Assembly (NCBI GenBank): GCA_024225635.1
Contig: JAAEMK010000029.1
Location: forward strand, 60,388-124,387
DNA: 64,000 nucleotides
Direction: 5' to 3'
DNA from: Desulfobacteraceae bacterium
Lineage (GTDB): Bacteria > Desulfobacterota > Desulfobacteria > Desulfobacterales > Desulfobacteraceae
In this document: positions 1-8,123 of the stretch, piece after piece
How the letters are laid out: the number at the start of each line of letters is the position of its first letter
How positions within the stretch are numbered: the stretch's first letter is position 1
Notes under the pieces: model-generated
Database searches by the model: none
What the model saw: only the letters and a program-made list of their open reading frames with translations
Told to the model about the DNA's origin: nothing
Program-made: the position numbers and the translations under genes

Positions 1-978
1 GGCATCCCGCTGATACTGCTGGGGTTATTCTACACTCCCGTTATCACTTACATCCGCTATGCCCTGAATACGCCGGATCCTCTCAGTTATTTTTCATACT
101 GGCTTATCCAGATGAAAAGTCTGTCGGATTTCAGTGTTGTTCACTTTCCTGACAAGGCAGCGGCAATGCCTTATGTTAATTCCCTTTGCCAGTGGCATTT
201 ATGGTTTATTTCCATGTTGCTTGTTTTCTGTATCATCGCCGCCGTTGGTTATCAGATTAAACAGATCCTGTTTCCTCCCGGACCGGCAACCCGTTCCGAA
301 GATCATCCGACTATGATTCCCCAGGGGCGTGGAAAAATCCTGGCAATGCTTGGTGTTTTCGGCGTGGCTATATTCTTGCCGACCGCTGTCACCAACCTTT
401 ATTTCTTTGACTGGGAATGGGCCCGTGTCGGGTGTCTGCTTTCCTATCAGCCCACACGGCTTCCGGTGTATGCAGGGGTGTTTGTCATGGGAATCTATGC
501 CCATGAACGTGGCTGGCTTTTGAAGCCGTTACCGGGGAAATTCTGGGTTTGGTTGATTCCGGTAATCCTTTTCACCTTTGCCTTGTTGGTAGCCATGATC
601 TTACTATTGATGAACCCCACCGCCATTCAACCGAAAGTGTCCATTGCCATAGGCGGCATCCGGGCTTTTCTGGTGATTTTCTGGATCTGTGTCTTTATGA
701 ATATCGGCATAACACGGTGGAACACACAAGGGTCCATGGGAAAGCTGCTGACCCAGTGTTCCTATGATATTTATCTCATACACATGCCCATTGTCGTCCT
801 GCTTCAGTATGCGGTTTTATCCCTCAATGCGTCAGTGCCGGTTAAATTCGGCCTGGTCGCGACCCTGGCATTGGGTATCACCATTTCATTGACAAAATTG
901 CTTGTAACCCCTTTCCCCAGATGGTCCGCTGCGGGACTTGTAACCGGGTTCATGCTTGCAACCATATTAATCGGGTAA
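1..978 (+). CDS. acyltransferase-3 family integral membrane protein (5'-truncated by window edge)
   Basis: The frame is open from base 1, so the gene begins upstream; the ATG at 112 is internal. The visible part is about 325 residues of mostly hydrophobic segments. It contains a WHLWFISMLLVF segment typical of acyltransferase-3 proteins (OpgC/OafA/NodX-like), and the C-terminal part has SYDIYLIHMPIVVLL, the late conserved segment of that family. Such proteins transfer acyl groups to sugars or glucans at the inner membrane. The substrate cannot be told, and the family's N-terminal catalytic His lies outside the window. No terminator is obvious before the next gene. Confidence 0.7.
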   Translation, partial: GIPLILLGLFYTPVITYIRYALNTPDPLSYFSYWLIQMKSLSDFSVVHFPDKAAAMPYVNSLCQWHLWFISMLLVFCIIAAVGYQIKQILFPPGPATRSEDHPTMIPQGRGKILAMLGVFGVAIFLPTAVTNLYFFDWEWARVGCLLSYQPTRLPVYAGVFVMGIYAHERGWLLKPLPGKFWVWLIPVILFTFALLVAMILLLMNPTAIQPKVSIAIGGIRAFLVIFWICVFMNIGITRWNTQGSMGKLLTQCSYDIYLIHMPIVVLLQYAVLSLNASVPVKFGLVATLALGITISLTKLLVTPFPRWSAAGLVTGFMLATILIG

Positions 979-1076
979 GACTATTTACCTCGTAACGCCA
1001 TTACACCTGTTTCCGGCCCATGGTCCAGCTTATGTAAATAAATCAGTTAAATTAAACCTGAGAGGAGAAGCTTCAT

Positions 1077-1955
1077 ATGAATAAGTCCGCATCCGCAACC
1101 ATGAATAGGAATGGTAACGACAAAAGTATTGTTATTACAGGCACCTCAACCGGTATTGGCCGAGCTTGCGCGATTCATCTTGACCGGCTTGGATTTAAAG
1201 TGTTTGCCGGTGTTCGAAAAAAAGAAGATGGGGAAATCTTGAAATCAGTATCATCTGACAGAATGACTCCGGTTTTGTTGGACGTAACCGATGAAACTTC
1301 GATTTCAGATGCTTTTAAAATAGTGGAAGAACGAACCGGGGATGGTCTGCACGGACTTGTCAACAATGCGGGAATTTCCCTTGGCGGACCCCTTGAGCTT
1401 GTGCCGGTGAGTGATATCCAAAAAGTATTTGACGTAAATGTGGTTGGCATGATGGCGGTTACGAAGCAATTTATTCCCCTTATCCGGAAGGCGGGTGGAA
1501 GAGTGGTAAATATCGGCTCGGCCTATGGTTTCTTTGCCGTACCCGGCCAGAGCAGTTATGTCGCTTCCAAGCATGCGGCAGAGGGTCTCACGGATTCGTT
1601 GAGACTGGAATTCAGCCTGTTTAATATTCCGGTTTCCATTGTTGAACCCGGAGTTGTTGAAACAGAGATCTGGGGCAAAAGTGCTGAAACCCATGAAGAC
1701 AGGTGTAATTTCAAGGACAAGGATATTTTAGAGCTGTATTTTCCGCTTCTTGAGTCGGCAAAGAAGTATATACATCAAAGAAAAGGTGTGCAGCCGGTTG
1801 AAGTCGCAAAAGCAGTTGAGCACGCGCTTACCTCTAAAAAACCAAAACATCGTTATGCCGTCGGCAGTGATGCAAAGATGGCGTCTTTAATGAAACGTTT
1901 TATTCCCGCGAGAATGATGGATTATCTGGTTATGGAAAGAATAAAAAAACAATAA
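1077..1955 (+). CDS. short-chain dehydrogenase/reductase (SDR)
   Basis: A classical SDR of 292 residues. The Rossmann glycine motif TGTSTGIG lies near residue 22, followed by the NNAG motif, a catalytic Ser in NIGSAYG, and the YVASK active-site pair (YxxxK). The start is supported by GAGAGGAGAAG about 8 bases upstream of ATG. The N-terminus is about 15 residues longer than usual before the first beta strand. The enzyme is expected to use NAD(P)H on an alcohol or ketone; the substrate is unknown. It is monocistronic and convergent with tyrS. Confidence 0.8.
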   Translation: MNKSASATMNRNGNDKSIVITGTSTGIGRACAIHLDRLGFKVFAGVRKKEDGEILKSVSSDRMTPVLLDVTDETSISDAFKIVEERTGDGLHGLVNNAGISLGGPLELVPVSDIQKVFDVNVVGMMAVTKQFIPLIRKAGGRVVNIGSAYGFFAVPGQSSYVASKHAAEGLTDSLRLEFSLFNIPVSIVEPGVVETEIWGKSAETHEDRCNFKDKDILELYFPLLESAKKYIHQRKGVQPVEVAKAVEHALTSKKPKHRYAVGSDAKMASLMKRFIPARMMDYLVMERIKKQ

Positions 1956-1983
1956 ATCCCATGAAAAATAAATAATTCCAAAT

Positions 1984-2026
1984 ATCTCCTTCAGGTGAAG
2001 AGCTTGCGGAGGAACACCTGGGGCAT
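1984..2026 (-). pseudogene. rsmE-derived chimeric scar
   Basis: This stretch is a join of two pieces of rsmE. Bases 1984-2003 match the end of rsmE (around 3777-3797) at about 19 of 21 positions. Bases 2004-2026 match an internal part of rsmE (around 4049-4071) without mismatch over 23 bases. The two pieces meet at GAAGAG, which is present at both source sites. On the minus strand it reads IMPQVFLRKLFT followed by a stop, compared with VMPQVFLRRLF inside rsmE and LFT-stop at its end. It looks like a deletion remnant of a second rsmE copy downstream of tyrS. Confidence 0.55.
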
Positions 2027-2116
2027 GATTTGTAAAGAATCGAATTCTACGGAGACACTTTACGTGATTTTGGCAGAACTGCTGTGACATACGTAAGGTG
2101 TCCCCGGATTAGCGGA

Positions 2117-3403
2117 TTACACGGCGATCGTTATTCTGTGATACCGTTTCTTGCCTGCCCGGAGTACGATCTCCCCGTTTTCCATATTGGAGGTGTCCAC
2201 GGTCAGGTCAAAGGCTGTTACGTGACTTTCGTTCATGTACGCGCCCCCTTGGGCGATCAAGCGCCTTGCCTCACCGGCTGATTTTACCAGACCCACCCGG
2301 TGAAAGAGCTGGTAGACTGGAATCCCGGCAGAAAGTTCGGTTTCGTCCATGGCGGTGGTGGGCAGGGAATTGTTCGCTCCTTCGGGTTTGACCCTGTTGA
2401 TGGTGCTGGACGGAAGAATATCGGCCCTTATCTCCCTTGCCCCGAACATGCTCACCGCGGCGGTGAGGGCCTTTTCAGCCTCCTGTGTGCCGTGGGCAAG
2501 GCGGGTGGCTTCAAAGGCGAGGATGGACTTGGCGCTGTTGAGTTCCGCACCTTCCAGGTTTTTCACCATTTCGATCTCTTCCAGGGGAAGGAAGGTGAAG
2601 AGGGCCAGAAAACGGGCCACATCCCTGTCATCGGTGTTCACCCAGAACTGGAAGTACTCGTAGGGGGAGGTCTTTTCCGGATCCAGCCACACCGCGCCTC
2701 CTGCGGTCTTGCCCATCTTGGTGCCGTCGCTCTTGGTTATCAGCTGGAAGGTGATGCCGAACACCGTCTCCCTGCGCATCTTACGGACCAGCTCCACCCC
2801 CGCCACAATATTTCCCCACTGGTCGCTTCCCCCCATCTGGAGACGGCAGCCGTGGTTGTCGAAGAGATTGCAGAAATCATAGGCTTGGAGAAGCATGTAG
2901 TTGAACTCGATGAAGCTCAGGCCTTCTTCGGACTCGATGCGCTTCCTGTAGCCCTCCGTCTTGATCATCCGGTTCACGCTGAAATGCCGTCCCACATCCC
3001 TGAGGAAGGGGATATATTCGAGGTTTGCCAGCCAGTCCGCATTGTTTGCCAGTATCGCCCCGCCCTGATTGAAATCGAGAAAGGAGGAGAGCTGCTTTCT
3101 GATGCCCTGCATGTTCTTCTCAATGGTATCGAGGGTCATCATCTGCCGCATTTCGGTTCTTCCCGATGGGTCCCCGATCCTGCCGGTGCCGCCCCCCACC
3201 ATGGCGATGGGCCGGTGGCCGTGTCTCTGCATGTGGGCCAGGGACATGATGGGAATCAGGTGTCCCACATGGAGGCTCTCAGCCGTGGGGTCGAAACCGA
3301 TGTAACAGGTGGCTCCCTCGTTTTCCAGGTATTCGGCCAGCTCCGTGTCATGGGTGGTGTTTTCGATAAAACCGCGCTGTTTCAGAATAGTCAGTACACT
3401 CAT
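2117..3403 (-). CDS. tyrS: tyrosyl-tRNA synthetase, attenuator-controlled copy
   Basis: Charges tRNA-Tyr with tyrosine. A class I synthetase of 428 residues. It has the HVGH (HIGH-type) motif near residue 45, the tyrosine pocket segment YMLLQAYDF, QMGGSDQWGNI, the KMGKT (KMSKS-type) loop, and a C-terminal S4-like RNA-binding region ending in AGKKRYHR. The start is placed at 3403 because AAAGGAG lies 7 bases upstream. The in-frame ATG at 3418 sits just before that ribosome binding site and is less likely. A second, clearly homologous tyrS is at 62378-63661. Upstream lies a leader peptide and terminator array absent from the other copy. Confidence 0.95.
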   Translation of the reverse strand: MSVLTILKQRGFIENTTHDTELAEYLENEGATCYIGFDPTAESLHVGHLIPIMSLAHMQRHGHRPIAMVGGGTGRIGDPSGRTEMRQMMTLDTIEKNMQGIRKQLSSFLDFNQGGAILANNADWLANLEYIPFLRDVGRHFSVNRMIKTEGYRKRIESEEGLSFIEFNYMLLQAYDFCNLFDNHGCRLQMGGSDQWGNIVAGVELVRKMRRETVFGITFQLITKSDGTKMGKTAGGAVWLDPEKTSPYEYFQFWVNTDDRDVARFLALFTFLPLEEIEMVKNLEGAELNSAKSILAFEATRLAHGTQEAEKALTAAVSMFGAREIRADILPSSTINRVKPEGANNSLPTTAMDETELSAGIPVYQLFHRVGLVKSAGEARRLIAQGGAYMNESHVTAFDLTVDTSNMENGEIVLRAGKKRYHRITIAV

Positions 3404-3469
3404 AATAGCTCCTTTCATGATTTTGGGAAAAACGTAAAATCCGATTCCGAAGACCGGATTTCCCGTTTT

Positions 3470-3512
3470 GAAAAAAAAAAGGGCCGCAGGAAAAATTTCT
3501 TCTGCGACCCTT
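3470..3512 (-). terminator. second intrinsic terminator in the tyrS leader
   Basis: On the minus strand, the arms at 3512-3502 and 3489-3479 form an 11-bp stem with one mismatch, followed by ten U residues (3480-3471). It lies directly after the first leader terminator and about 65 bases before the tyrS start. It may back up the attenuator. Confidence 0.75.
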
Positions 3513-3553
3513 AAAAATAAAAAAGCCGCGAAGCATTTCTGCCCGCGGCTTAT
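3513..3553 (-). terminator. attenuator terminator of the tyrS leader
   Basis: On the minus strand, AAGCCGCG (3551-3544) pairs perfectly with CGCGGCTT (3530-3523), followed by a U-rich run TTTTTTATTTTT. It lies between the Tyr-rich leader peptide and tyrS. Its 5' arm is shared with the predicted antiterminator. Confidence 0.8.
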
Positions 3554-3598
3554 ATCTCAGCTTGTTACGTTATGTCAGGATAAGCGCACCTCGGGCAG
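3539..3598 (-). promoter_or_regulatory. predicted antiterminator of the tyrS attenuator
   Basis: Within the leader transcript, CTGCCCG (3598-3592, codons 24-26 of the leader peptide) is the exact complement of CGGGCAG (3545-3539). GCTTAT (3585-3580) is the exact complement of ATAAGC (3553-3548). Together they would sequester the whole 5' arm of the attenuator terminator. This follows from reading the sequence; no folding program was run. Confidence 0.65.
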
Positions 3599-3667
3599 TC
3601 GGATATAATACCGATAATAATAATATTCTCTGCTCGCTGCTGTGATTGTCCTGTTTTTATTTTTCAT
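3575..3667 (-). CDS. Tyr-rich leader peptide of tyrS (30 aa)
   Basis: A 30-codon ORF from ATG at 3667 to TGA at 3577-3575. Codons 15-21 read YYYYRYY: six Tyr codons in seven, all TAT. The stop codon is 22 bases before the terminator stem. An earlier segment, CGAGCAG (codons 11-13), nearly complements CTGCCCG and could form the alternative 1:2 hairpin. The layout matches leader peptides such as PheM, TrpL and HisL, in which stalling at control codons for lack of the charged tRNA permits antitermination. The Shine-Dalgarno is poor (AAGAAG), which is the weakest point. Confidence 0.75.
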   Translation of the reverse strand: MKNKNRTITAASREYYYYRYYIRLPEVRLS

Positions 3668-3676
3668 AACGTTTGC

Positions 3677-3705
3677 TTCTTATGATATTCCCGGTTCCCT
3701 GTCAA
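3677..3705 (-). promoter_or_regulatory. candidate promoter of the tyrS leader
   Basis: TTGACA (-35) lies at 3705-3700 on the minus strand. The -10 is unclear: TAAGAA at 17-base spacing or CATAAG at 15-base spacing. Transcription would start only a few bases before the leader ATG. Read-through from rsmE is an alternative. Confidence 0.4.
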
Positions 3706-3784
3706 GGGTTGAAATAAAATGGGGCCGGTGTTGTAGTGTTGTAACCGGCACTAAGCCCCGCCGATTATTTACGGTTTATCTTTT

Positions 3785-4495
3785 TCAGGTGAAGAGCCGG
3801 GAGATGAGGACCGGGACTGCTGTTTCAAGTCTGAGTATTCTCTCACCCAGGCTGACGTTTTCAAAACCGAATCTTTCAAAGGTTTCCACCTCCCTGTCGA
3901 TGAATCCCCCTTCGGGCCCCATGGCAAGAGTAACTGGTTGTCCGGGATGGCAGGGGCAGGGCACCCCGCCCTTGGGGTGGGCCACAAGTTTCAGGGTGTC
4001 CCGGGAGACGGTTTCAAGCTCCTCCTTTACAAAAGGGGAGAAGAGACGGCGGAGGAACACCTGGGGCATGACGGTGTCCTTGGCCTGTTCAAGGCCCAGG
4101 GTGATGTGTCGCTCCAGGGTTTCCTGTTCAAGGACCGGGCTTGACCAGAACCCCTTTTCCACCCGCCAGGTGTTGATCAGGTAGATCCGCTTCACCCCAA
4201 GGCTTGTCACGGTCTGAAGAATCCGTTTGAGCATCTTGGGGCGGGGCAGGGCAATGAGCAGGGTGAGGTCCAGGCCCGGCGGGGGCGCTTGGTCAAGCAC
4301 CACATCCATCTCAATGGATGTGGTGCCGATATGGGTCACCGTGGCCGTTCCCATCTTGTCGTTGATGAGCCCGGCCACCAGTTGATCTCCCACCGCGGCA
4401 CGGTGCACGGTCTGGATGTGTGTGAACCGTCTGCCGCTGACCTTCACCCTGCCGGGTGAGGTAAAGTCTTCTTCTTTGAGGAGTATTAAGTTCAT
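3785..4495 (-). CDS. rsmE: 16S rRNA (uracil1498-N3)-methyltransferase
   Basis: Methylates U1498 of 16S rRNA using S-adenosylmethionine. It is a SPOUT (trefoil-knot) enzyme of 236 residues, near the family norm. An N-terminal PUA-like part (RFTHIQTVHRAAVGD) is followed by the knot domain with the signature GPEGGFIDREVE near the C-terminus. The start is placed at 4495, where ATG overlaps the TAA stop of the upstream FAD/Fe-S gene by one base; the longer ORF to 4549 would begin inside that gene. This implies translational coupling. Confidence 0.88.
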   Translation of the reverse strand: MNLILLKEEDFTSPGRVKVSGRRFTHIQTVHRAAVGDQLVAGLINDKMGTATVTHIGTTSIEMDVVLDQAPPPGLDLTLLIALPRPKMLKRILQTVTSLGVKRIYLINTWRVEKGFWSSPVLEQETLERHITLGLEQAKDTVMPQVFLRRLFSPFVKEELETVSRDTLKLVAHPKGGVPCPCHPGQPVTLAMGPEGGFIDREVETFERFGFENVSLGERILRLETAVPVLISRLFT

Positions 4496-7400
4496 TAGAA
4501 CGTGATTACCTCGGAGTTTTTCATCAGCTTTTTGAGCTCCTTTTCCCAATTGGCGCCGCCGGAACGCTCAGCAAGCTCGCAGGCGATGTGGACCGGGGTG
4601 ATGCCGGTATCCTGGTTACGGCCCAGGCCCTGGAGGCAGGAGGGGCAGTTGGTCAGCATTTTTACCGGTTCGGTTTGGCCGTTCCTGGTGTTCTGGATCA
4701 TCTCCTTTTTCCTGTCCAGCATGGCATTGGAGATGTCGGGCCGGGACATGGCCATGGTGCCCGCTTCGGAGCAGCATTGGGGGACCGTGTCCATGGCGCC
4801 CTGGGAGCGGGAGAGTAGCAGGTCCGCGCCCCTGGCCTCGAGGGAGTCGTGGCAGGGGGCGTGGTAGAGGTAGTTCTCCTTCAGGCCCAGGGTCTTGTTG
4901 ACGGTGAGGACGTATCGTGCGATGTCCGTCACCCGGCAGTCAAAGATGGTGTCGATGGAAAGGTTCTCCAGGGACTCTTTGCAGGTGCCGCAGCTGATGA
5001 TGCAGGCGTCGAAGTCAAGGTCGTTGAACATGTCCCGGATCTGGCTGAAGATGATGGTGTCCCTGAGGGTGAGCCGGTTGAACTGCTCGGTCTTGGCGTT
5101 GACCCTGGCGGGAAATCCGCAGCAGAGATAGGGGGGCGGCAGGATAACCCTTACCCTGTTTTTCAGGAGAAGGTAGACCGCGGCCTTTCCAATGTCGGAA
5201 AAGAGGCGCTCGGACCCGCAGCCGGGGAAGTAGAATACCGTGTGAAGGGCGGGTGCTTCCGGTTCCGCCAGGATCACCTGGTTGGGGCCGCAGGAGGGCA
5301 TGGCGCTGCGCATGGTCCTGCCGGGGACTTTCGGCATGGGCGCCTTGAGCATCTGAACGGTTCTCATCTCCTGGGCCTGCTTGATGTCGGGCAGGGTGTC
5401 CACCAGCCGGGACGCGGTTCGCTGGAGGGTGCCGCCCATGCCCACCAGGAGTTTGCGCATGCCTGCGTTCTTGAGCTCGCTCCGGGTGCCGAGATAGTTG
5501 AGGCTGAGCCGTGTTGGCAGCGGAGTGTGCTTGAATTTCTGTTCCGCAAGGATCTCCCTTTCCAGCACTGACACCTCGCCCGTGTCAATCTTCACCGGGC
5601 ATTGGGTGTGGCACTTGTGGCAGATGGTGCAGTGGTCGGCCAGTTGCTCCAGGTGCTGGAGGGGCCTGAACTGGGTGGAACGGGTCCGCTGGGTGACGTA
5701 TAGCAACGCCTCGATCAGGGCGCCCACGGCCAGGTTCTTGTTCCTGGGGTGGAAGAAGAGGTTCTTCTGTGGAAAGAAGACCGGGCAGGTGGTCTTGCAC
5801 TTGCCGCAGCGGACGCAGTTGGCGATGTTGGCGGCCAGGGTGCCAAGGCTCCCGTAGCGAAGAATGCTGGCCTCAAGGCCCAAGAGGTTGAAGGACGGGG
5901 TGAAGATCCGCTCCATCACCGACGGCTCCGAGAGCTTGTCCGGGTTCATGGTGCCTTCGGGGTCGATCTTCAGCCGGTATTGGGAAAGCTCTTCCACGAT
6001 GGCCGGGTCAAGATGGGCAAACTTGGTCACGCCGATACCGTGCTCGCCGCTCACGGCGCCTTCCAGCTCCACGGCCTTGGCCATGATATCGTCGGCGGTT
6101 TTGCTTGCCCGGGTCATCATCTCCCTGTCGTTGGAGAGGACCGGGATGTTCACATGGACGTTGCCGTCTCCGGCATGCATGTGGGTGGCGATGACGATGA
6201 GCCGCGCAAGGGTCTCTTCATAGATCTTCTTGAGGGTCTCGGAGACCAGGGTATAACCCCTTAACATCTCCAGGAGGGAATGGTGGAACTCCTCGGCATA
6301 GGTGCCCCGGTCCAGGCTGTCTCTGGAGGCCTTGGCGATCTTGATTTTGGCCTTTTCCGCCAGGGTCTTTGCGTGGCTTACCTTGGCCACGAGCCAGTCG
6401 GGGTCCTCCAGGGGTTCCGCCGTCTCAAGATAGGCCATGAGGTTCTCCACAAGCGTCTCCTGGGTGAACCGCTTCTCCTCCAGGTTATAGACGTCCACGT
6501 AGCTTGCGAAGTCGGCCAGGGAGGCGATGGGAAGGACGATGTCCTCGTTGAGCTTAAAGGCGTTGGTGCGCTTGGCAATGGCCCCGAGGCGTTTCCGGTC
6601 CCGCCAGAAACGTTCCGCTTCTTCCTCGTCCCGGGCCGGGGTGAGTTCGGTCCGCTGGTAGCGGTTGAGGATCTTTTCCAGCTTTTCTTCACCCTTGAGA
6701 AGCTCCTGATCCGTCTGTGCCACCATGTCGATGAGAAGCACCGCCTTGAGGCGGCCTGTGCCTGCGGCCTTGGCCTTGTAGTCGATGGCCTTGATATACT
6801 CTTCGTCAAAGTGCTCCAGGGCGATGAGGCAGGCTTCCTGGCCCCGGTTCCTGAAAATCTTGGAGATGTCGGTGATCACCTTGCCGGCCTCGGTCATGTC
6901 CTGGCCGAAAAATTCCAGGCAAAAGGTTTTCTTCAGGGGATACTGGGGGTGGAGAATAAAGGTGGCCTTGGTGATGATGCCGTCGCAACCCTCCTTCTGG
7001 ATGCCGGGCAGTCCGTTGAGGGTCTTGTTGGTCACATCCTTTCCAAGGCCCCGTTTCCGGATCTCGTCTCCCTTGAGGACCACCTGGTCTACCTGGGCGC
7101 CTTGGTCGTCCCTGACGTCGAATATGACCTCGTCGTCCGGGAGGATTTTTCGCAGGGGGTGGTTCTGGCGCGCCACCGTGAGGAGCTTGCCGTTGGGCAT
7201 GACGATCCGGTAGGAGAGGACGTTGTCAAGGGCGGTTCCCCAGAGTACGGCTGTTTTGCCGCCCGCGTTTTCGGCCAGGTTGCCGCCGATGGTGGAGGCC
7301 CAGGAGCTTGTGGGATCGGTGGCGAACACAAGGCTTTCCCCCTTGGCAAAGGCCATGGCATCCTCGGTGATGACGCCTGCGTCAAGGTCCATGCATGCAA

Positions 7401-8097
7401 AGGGTTTGCCGGATGCGTCTTTTTCATGGCGGATGCAATGGATGGTGTTGAGCTTTTCCGTGTTGATCATCACGCAGGTGCGGTTCAAAGGAACGCTGCC
7501 GCCGGTGAGGCCCGTGCCGCCGCCCCTGGGGATGATGTTGAGGCCCAGCTCCCTGATGGCGTCCACAAGAGGCGCCATCTGGGATTCGTCCGAGGGTCTT
7601 ACTACCGCAAAGGGGGGATATAGCCGCCAGTCCGTGGCGTCGGTGGTGTGGGCCGTGAGGGTGAAGGGGTCCACATAGACGCTGTCCGGTCCTGTAATGG
7701 CCTCCAGGGTCTTGACCACTTTCTTCCGGTCCTTGGAAACTTGTTTGATACGTTTTGAAAGAGAGGAGAGATGGGTCCTGCACTCCTTGATCACCTGAAC
7801 GACCCTGGGGTCTGTCGTGCCCTGCTCGATGGTGGTCAAATCCTTCTTGACGCTCTTGAAAAAGCTGTTTTTTCGGTGGGGATGGTCAAGGAATTCCTGG
7901 AAGATGAAGGGGTTTCTTTCGATCATGAACATGTCGCCCATGAAGCGGAACAAGAGCCTTGCCGATCGTCCGGTTCTCCTCTTTTCCCTGAGCACCTCAA
8001 GATCCTGGAGCATTTCCTTGCCAAACAGATGGCGGATGACCTGGTCGTCGTCCGCCGATGTATAGTTGTAGGGTATCTCTCTTTCTCTTCGTTTCAT
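4495..8097 (-). CDS. DUF3683 / FAD-linked oxidase / Fe-S / CCG-domain dehydrogenase (D-2-hydroxyacid type)
   Basis: A 1200-residue fusion. Residues 1-150 resemble DUF3683. Residues 160-720 form a GlcD-like FAD oxidase with the flavin loop PRGGGTGLTGGS (190-201), HAGDGNVHVN (641-650) and GEHGIG (684-689). Two 4Fe-4S motifs follow, CVRCGKCKTTCP (761-772) and CTICHKCHTQCP (823-834). Two GlpC/HdrB-like CCG segments close the protein (PGCGS...CCGFP and CHD...CCSEAGTM). It probably oxidises a D-2-hydroxyacid (lactate, glycolate or 2-hydroxyglutarate) and passes electrons to quinone or a redox partner. It lies downstream of serA-serC, across a terminator and repeats, which suggests recycling of D-2-hydroxyglutarate made by SerA (inference). 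Confidence 0.85.
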   Translation of the reverse strand: MKRREREIPYNYTSADDDQVIRHLFGKEMLQDLEVLREKRRTGRSARLLFRFMGDMFMIERNPFIFQEFLDHPHRKNSFFKSVKKDLTTIEQGTTDPRVVQVIKECRTHLSSLSKRIKQVSKDRKKVVKTLEAITGPDSVYVDPFTLTAHTTDATDWRLYPPFAVVRPSDESQMAPLVDAIRELGLNIIPRGGGTGLTGGSVPLNRTCVMINTEKLNTIHCIRHEKDASGKPFACMDLDAGVITEDAMAFAKGESLVFATDPTSSWASTIGGNLAENAGGKTAVLWGTALDNVLSYRIVMPNGKLLTVARQNHPLRKILPDDEVIFDVRDDQGAQVDQVVLKGDEIRKRGLGKDVTNKTLNGLPGIQKEGCDGIITKATFILHPQYPLKKTFCLEFFGQDMTEAGKVITDISKIFRNRGQEACLIALEHFDEEYIKAIDYKAKAAGTGRLKAVLLIDMVAQTDQELLKGEEKLEKILNRYQRTELTPARDEEEAERFWRDRKRLGAIAKRTNAFKLNEDIVLPIASLADFASYVDVYNLEEKRFTQETLVENLMAYLETAEPLEDPDWLVAKVSHAKTLAEKAKIKIAKASRDSLDRGTYAEEFHHSLLEMLRGYTLVSETLKKIYEETLARLIVIATHMHAGDGNVHVNIPVLSNDREMMTRASKTADDIMAKAVELEGAVSGEHGIGVTKFAHLDPAIVEELSQYRLKIDPEGTMNPDKLSEPSVMERIFTPSFNLLGLEASILRYGSLGTLAANIANCVRCGKCKTTCPVFFPQKNLFFHPRNKNLAVGALIEALLYVTQRTRSTQFRPLQHLEQLADHCTICHKCHTQCPVKIDTGEVSVLEREILAEQKFKHTPLPTRLSLNYLGTRSELKNAGMRKLLVGMGGTLQRTASRLVDTLPDIKQAQEMRTVQMLKAPMPKVPGRTMRSAMPSCGPNQVILAEPEAPALHTVFYFPGCGSERLFSDIGKAAVYLLLKNRVRVILPPPYLCCGFPARVNAKTEQFNRLTLRDTIIFSQIRDMFNDLDFDACIISCGTCKESLENLSIDTIFDCRVTDIARYVLTVNKTLGLKENYLYHAPCHDSLEARGADLLLSRSQGAMDTVPQCCSEAGTMAMSRPDISNAMLDRKKEMIQNTRNGQTEPVKMLTNCPSCLQGLGRNQDTGITPVHIACELAERSGGANWEKELKKLMKNSEVITF

Positions 8098-8123
8098 TGT
8101 CTCTAATCTTTAAATGTCGAATG

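Noticed and set aside
1887-2090. 67-residue minus-strand ORF downstream of the SDR gene
   Set aside because: Antisense to the SDR end and in a different frame from the rsmE scar; no support.
2300-3514. 404-residue plus-strand ORF over tyrS
   Set aside because: Antisense shadow of tyrS and its leader; Gly/His/Val-rich composition typical of such shadows.
3419-3784. T-box riboswitch upstream of tyrS
   Set aside because: The T-box consensus (AGGGTGGNACCGCG-like antiterminator sequence and specifier loop) is absent. The Tyr-codon leader ORF explains the leader better.
6280-7623. 447-residue plus-strand ORF over the FAD/Fe-S gene
   Set aside because: Antisense shadow of a gene with complete conserved motifs; no ribosome binding site or domain.
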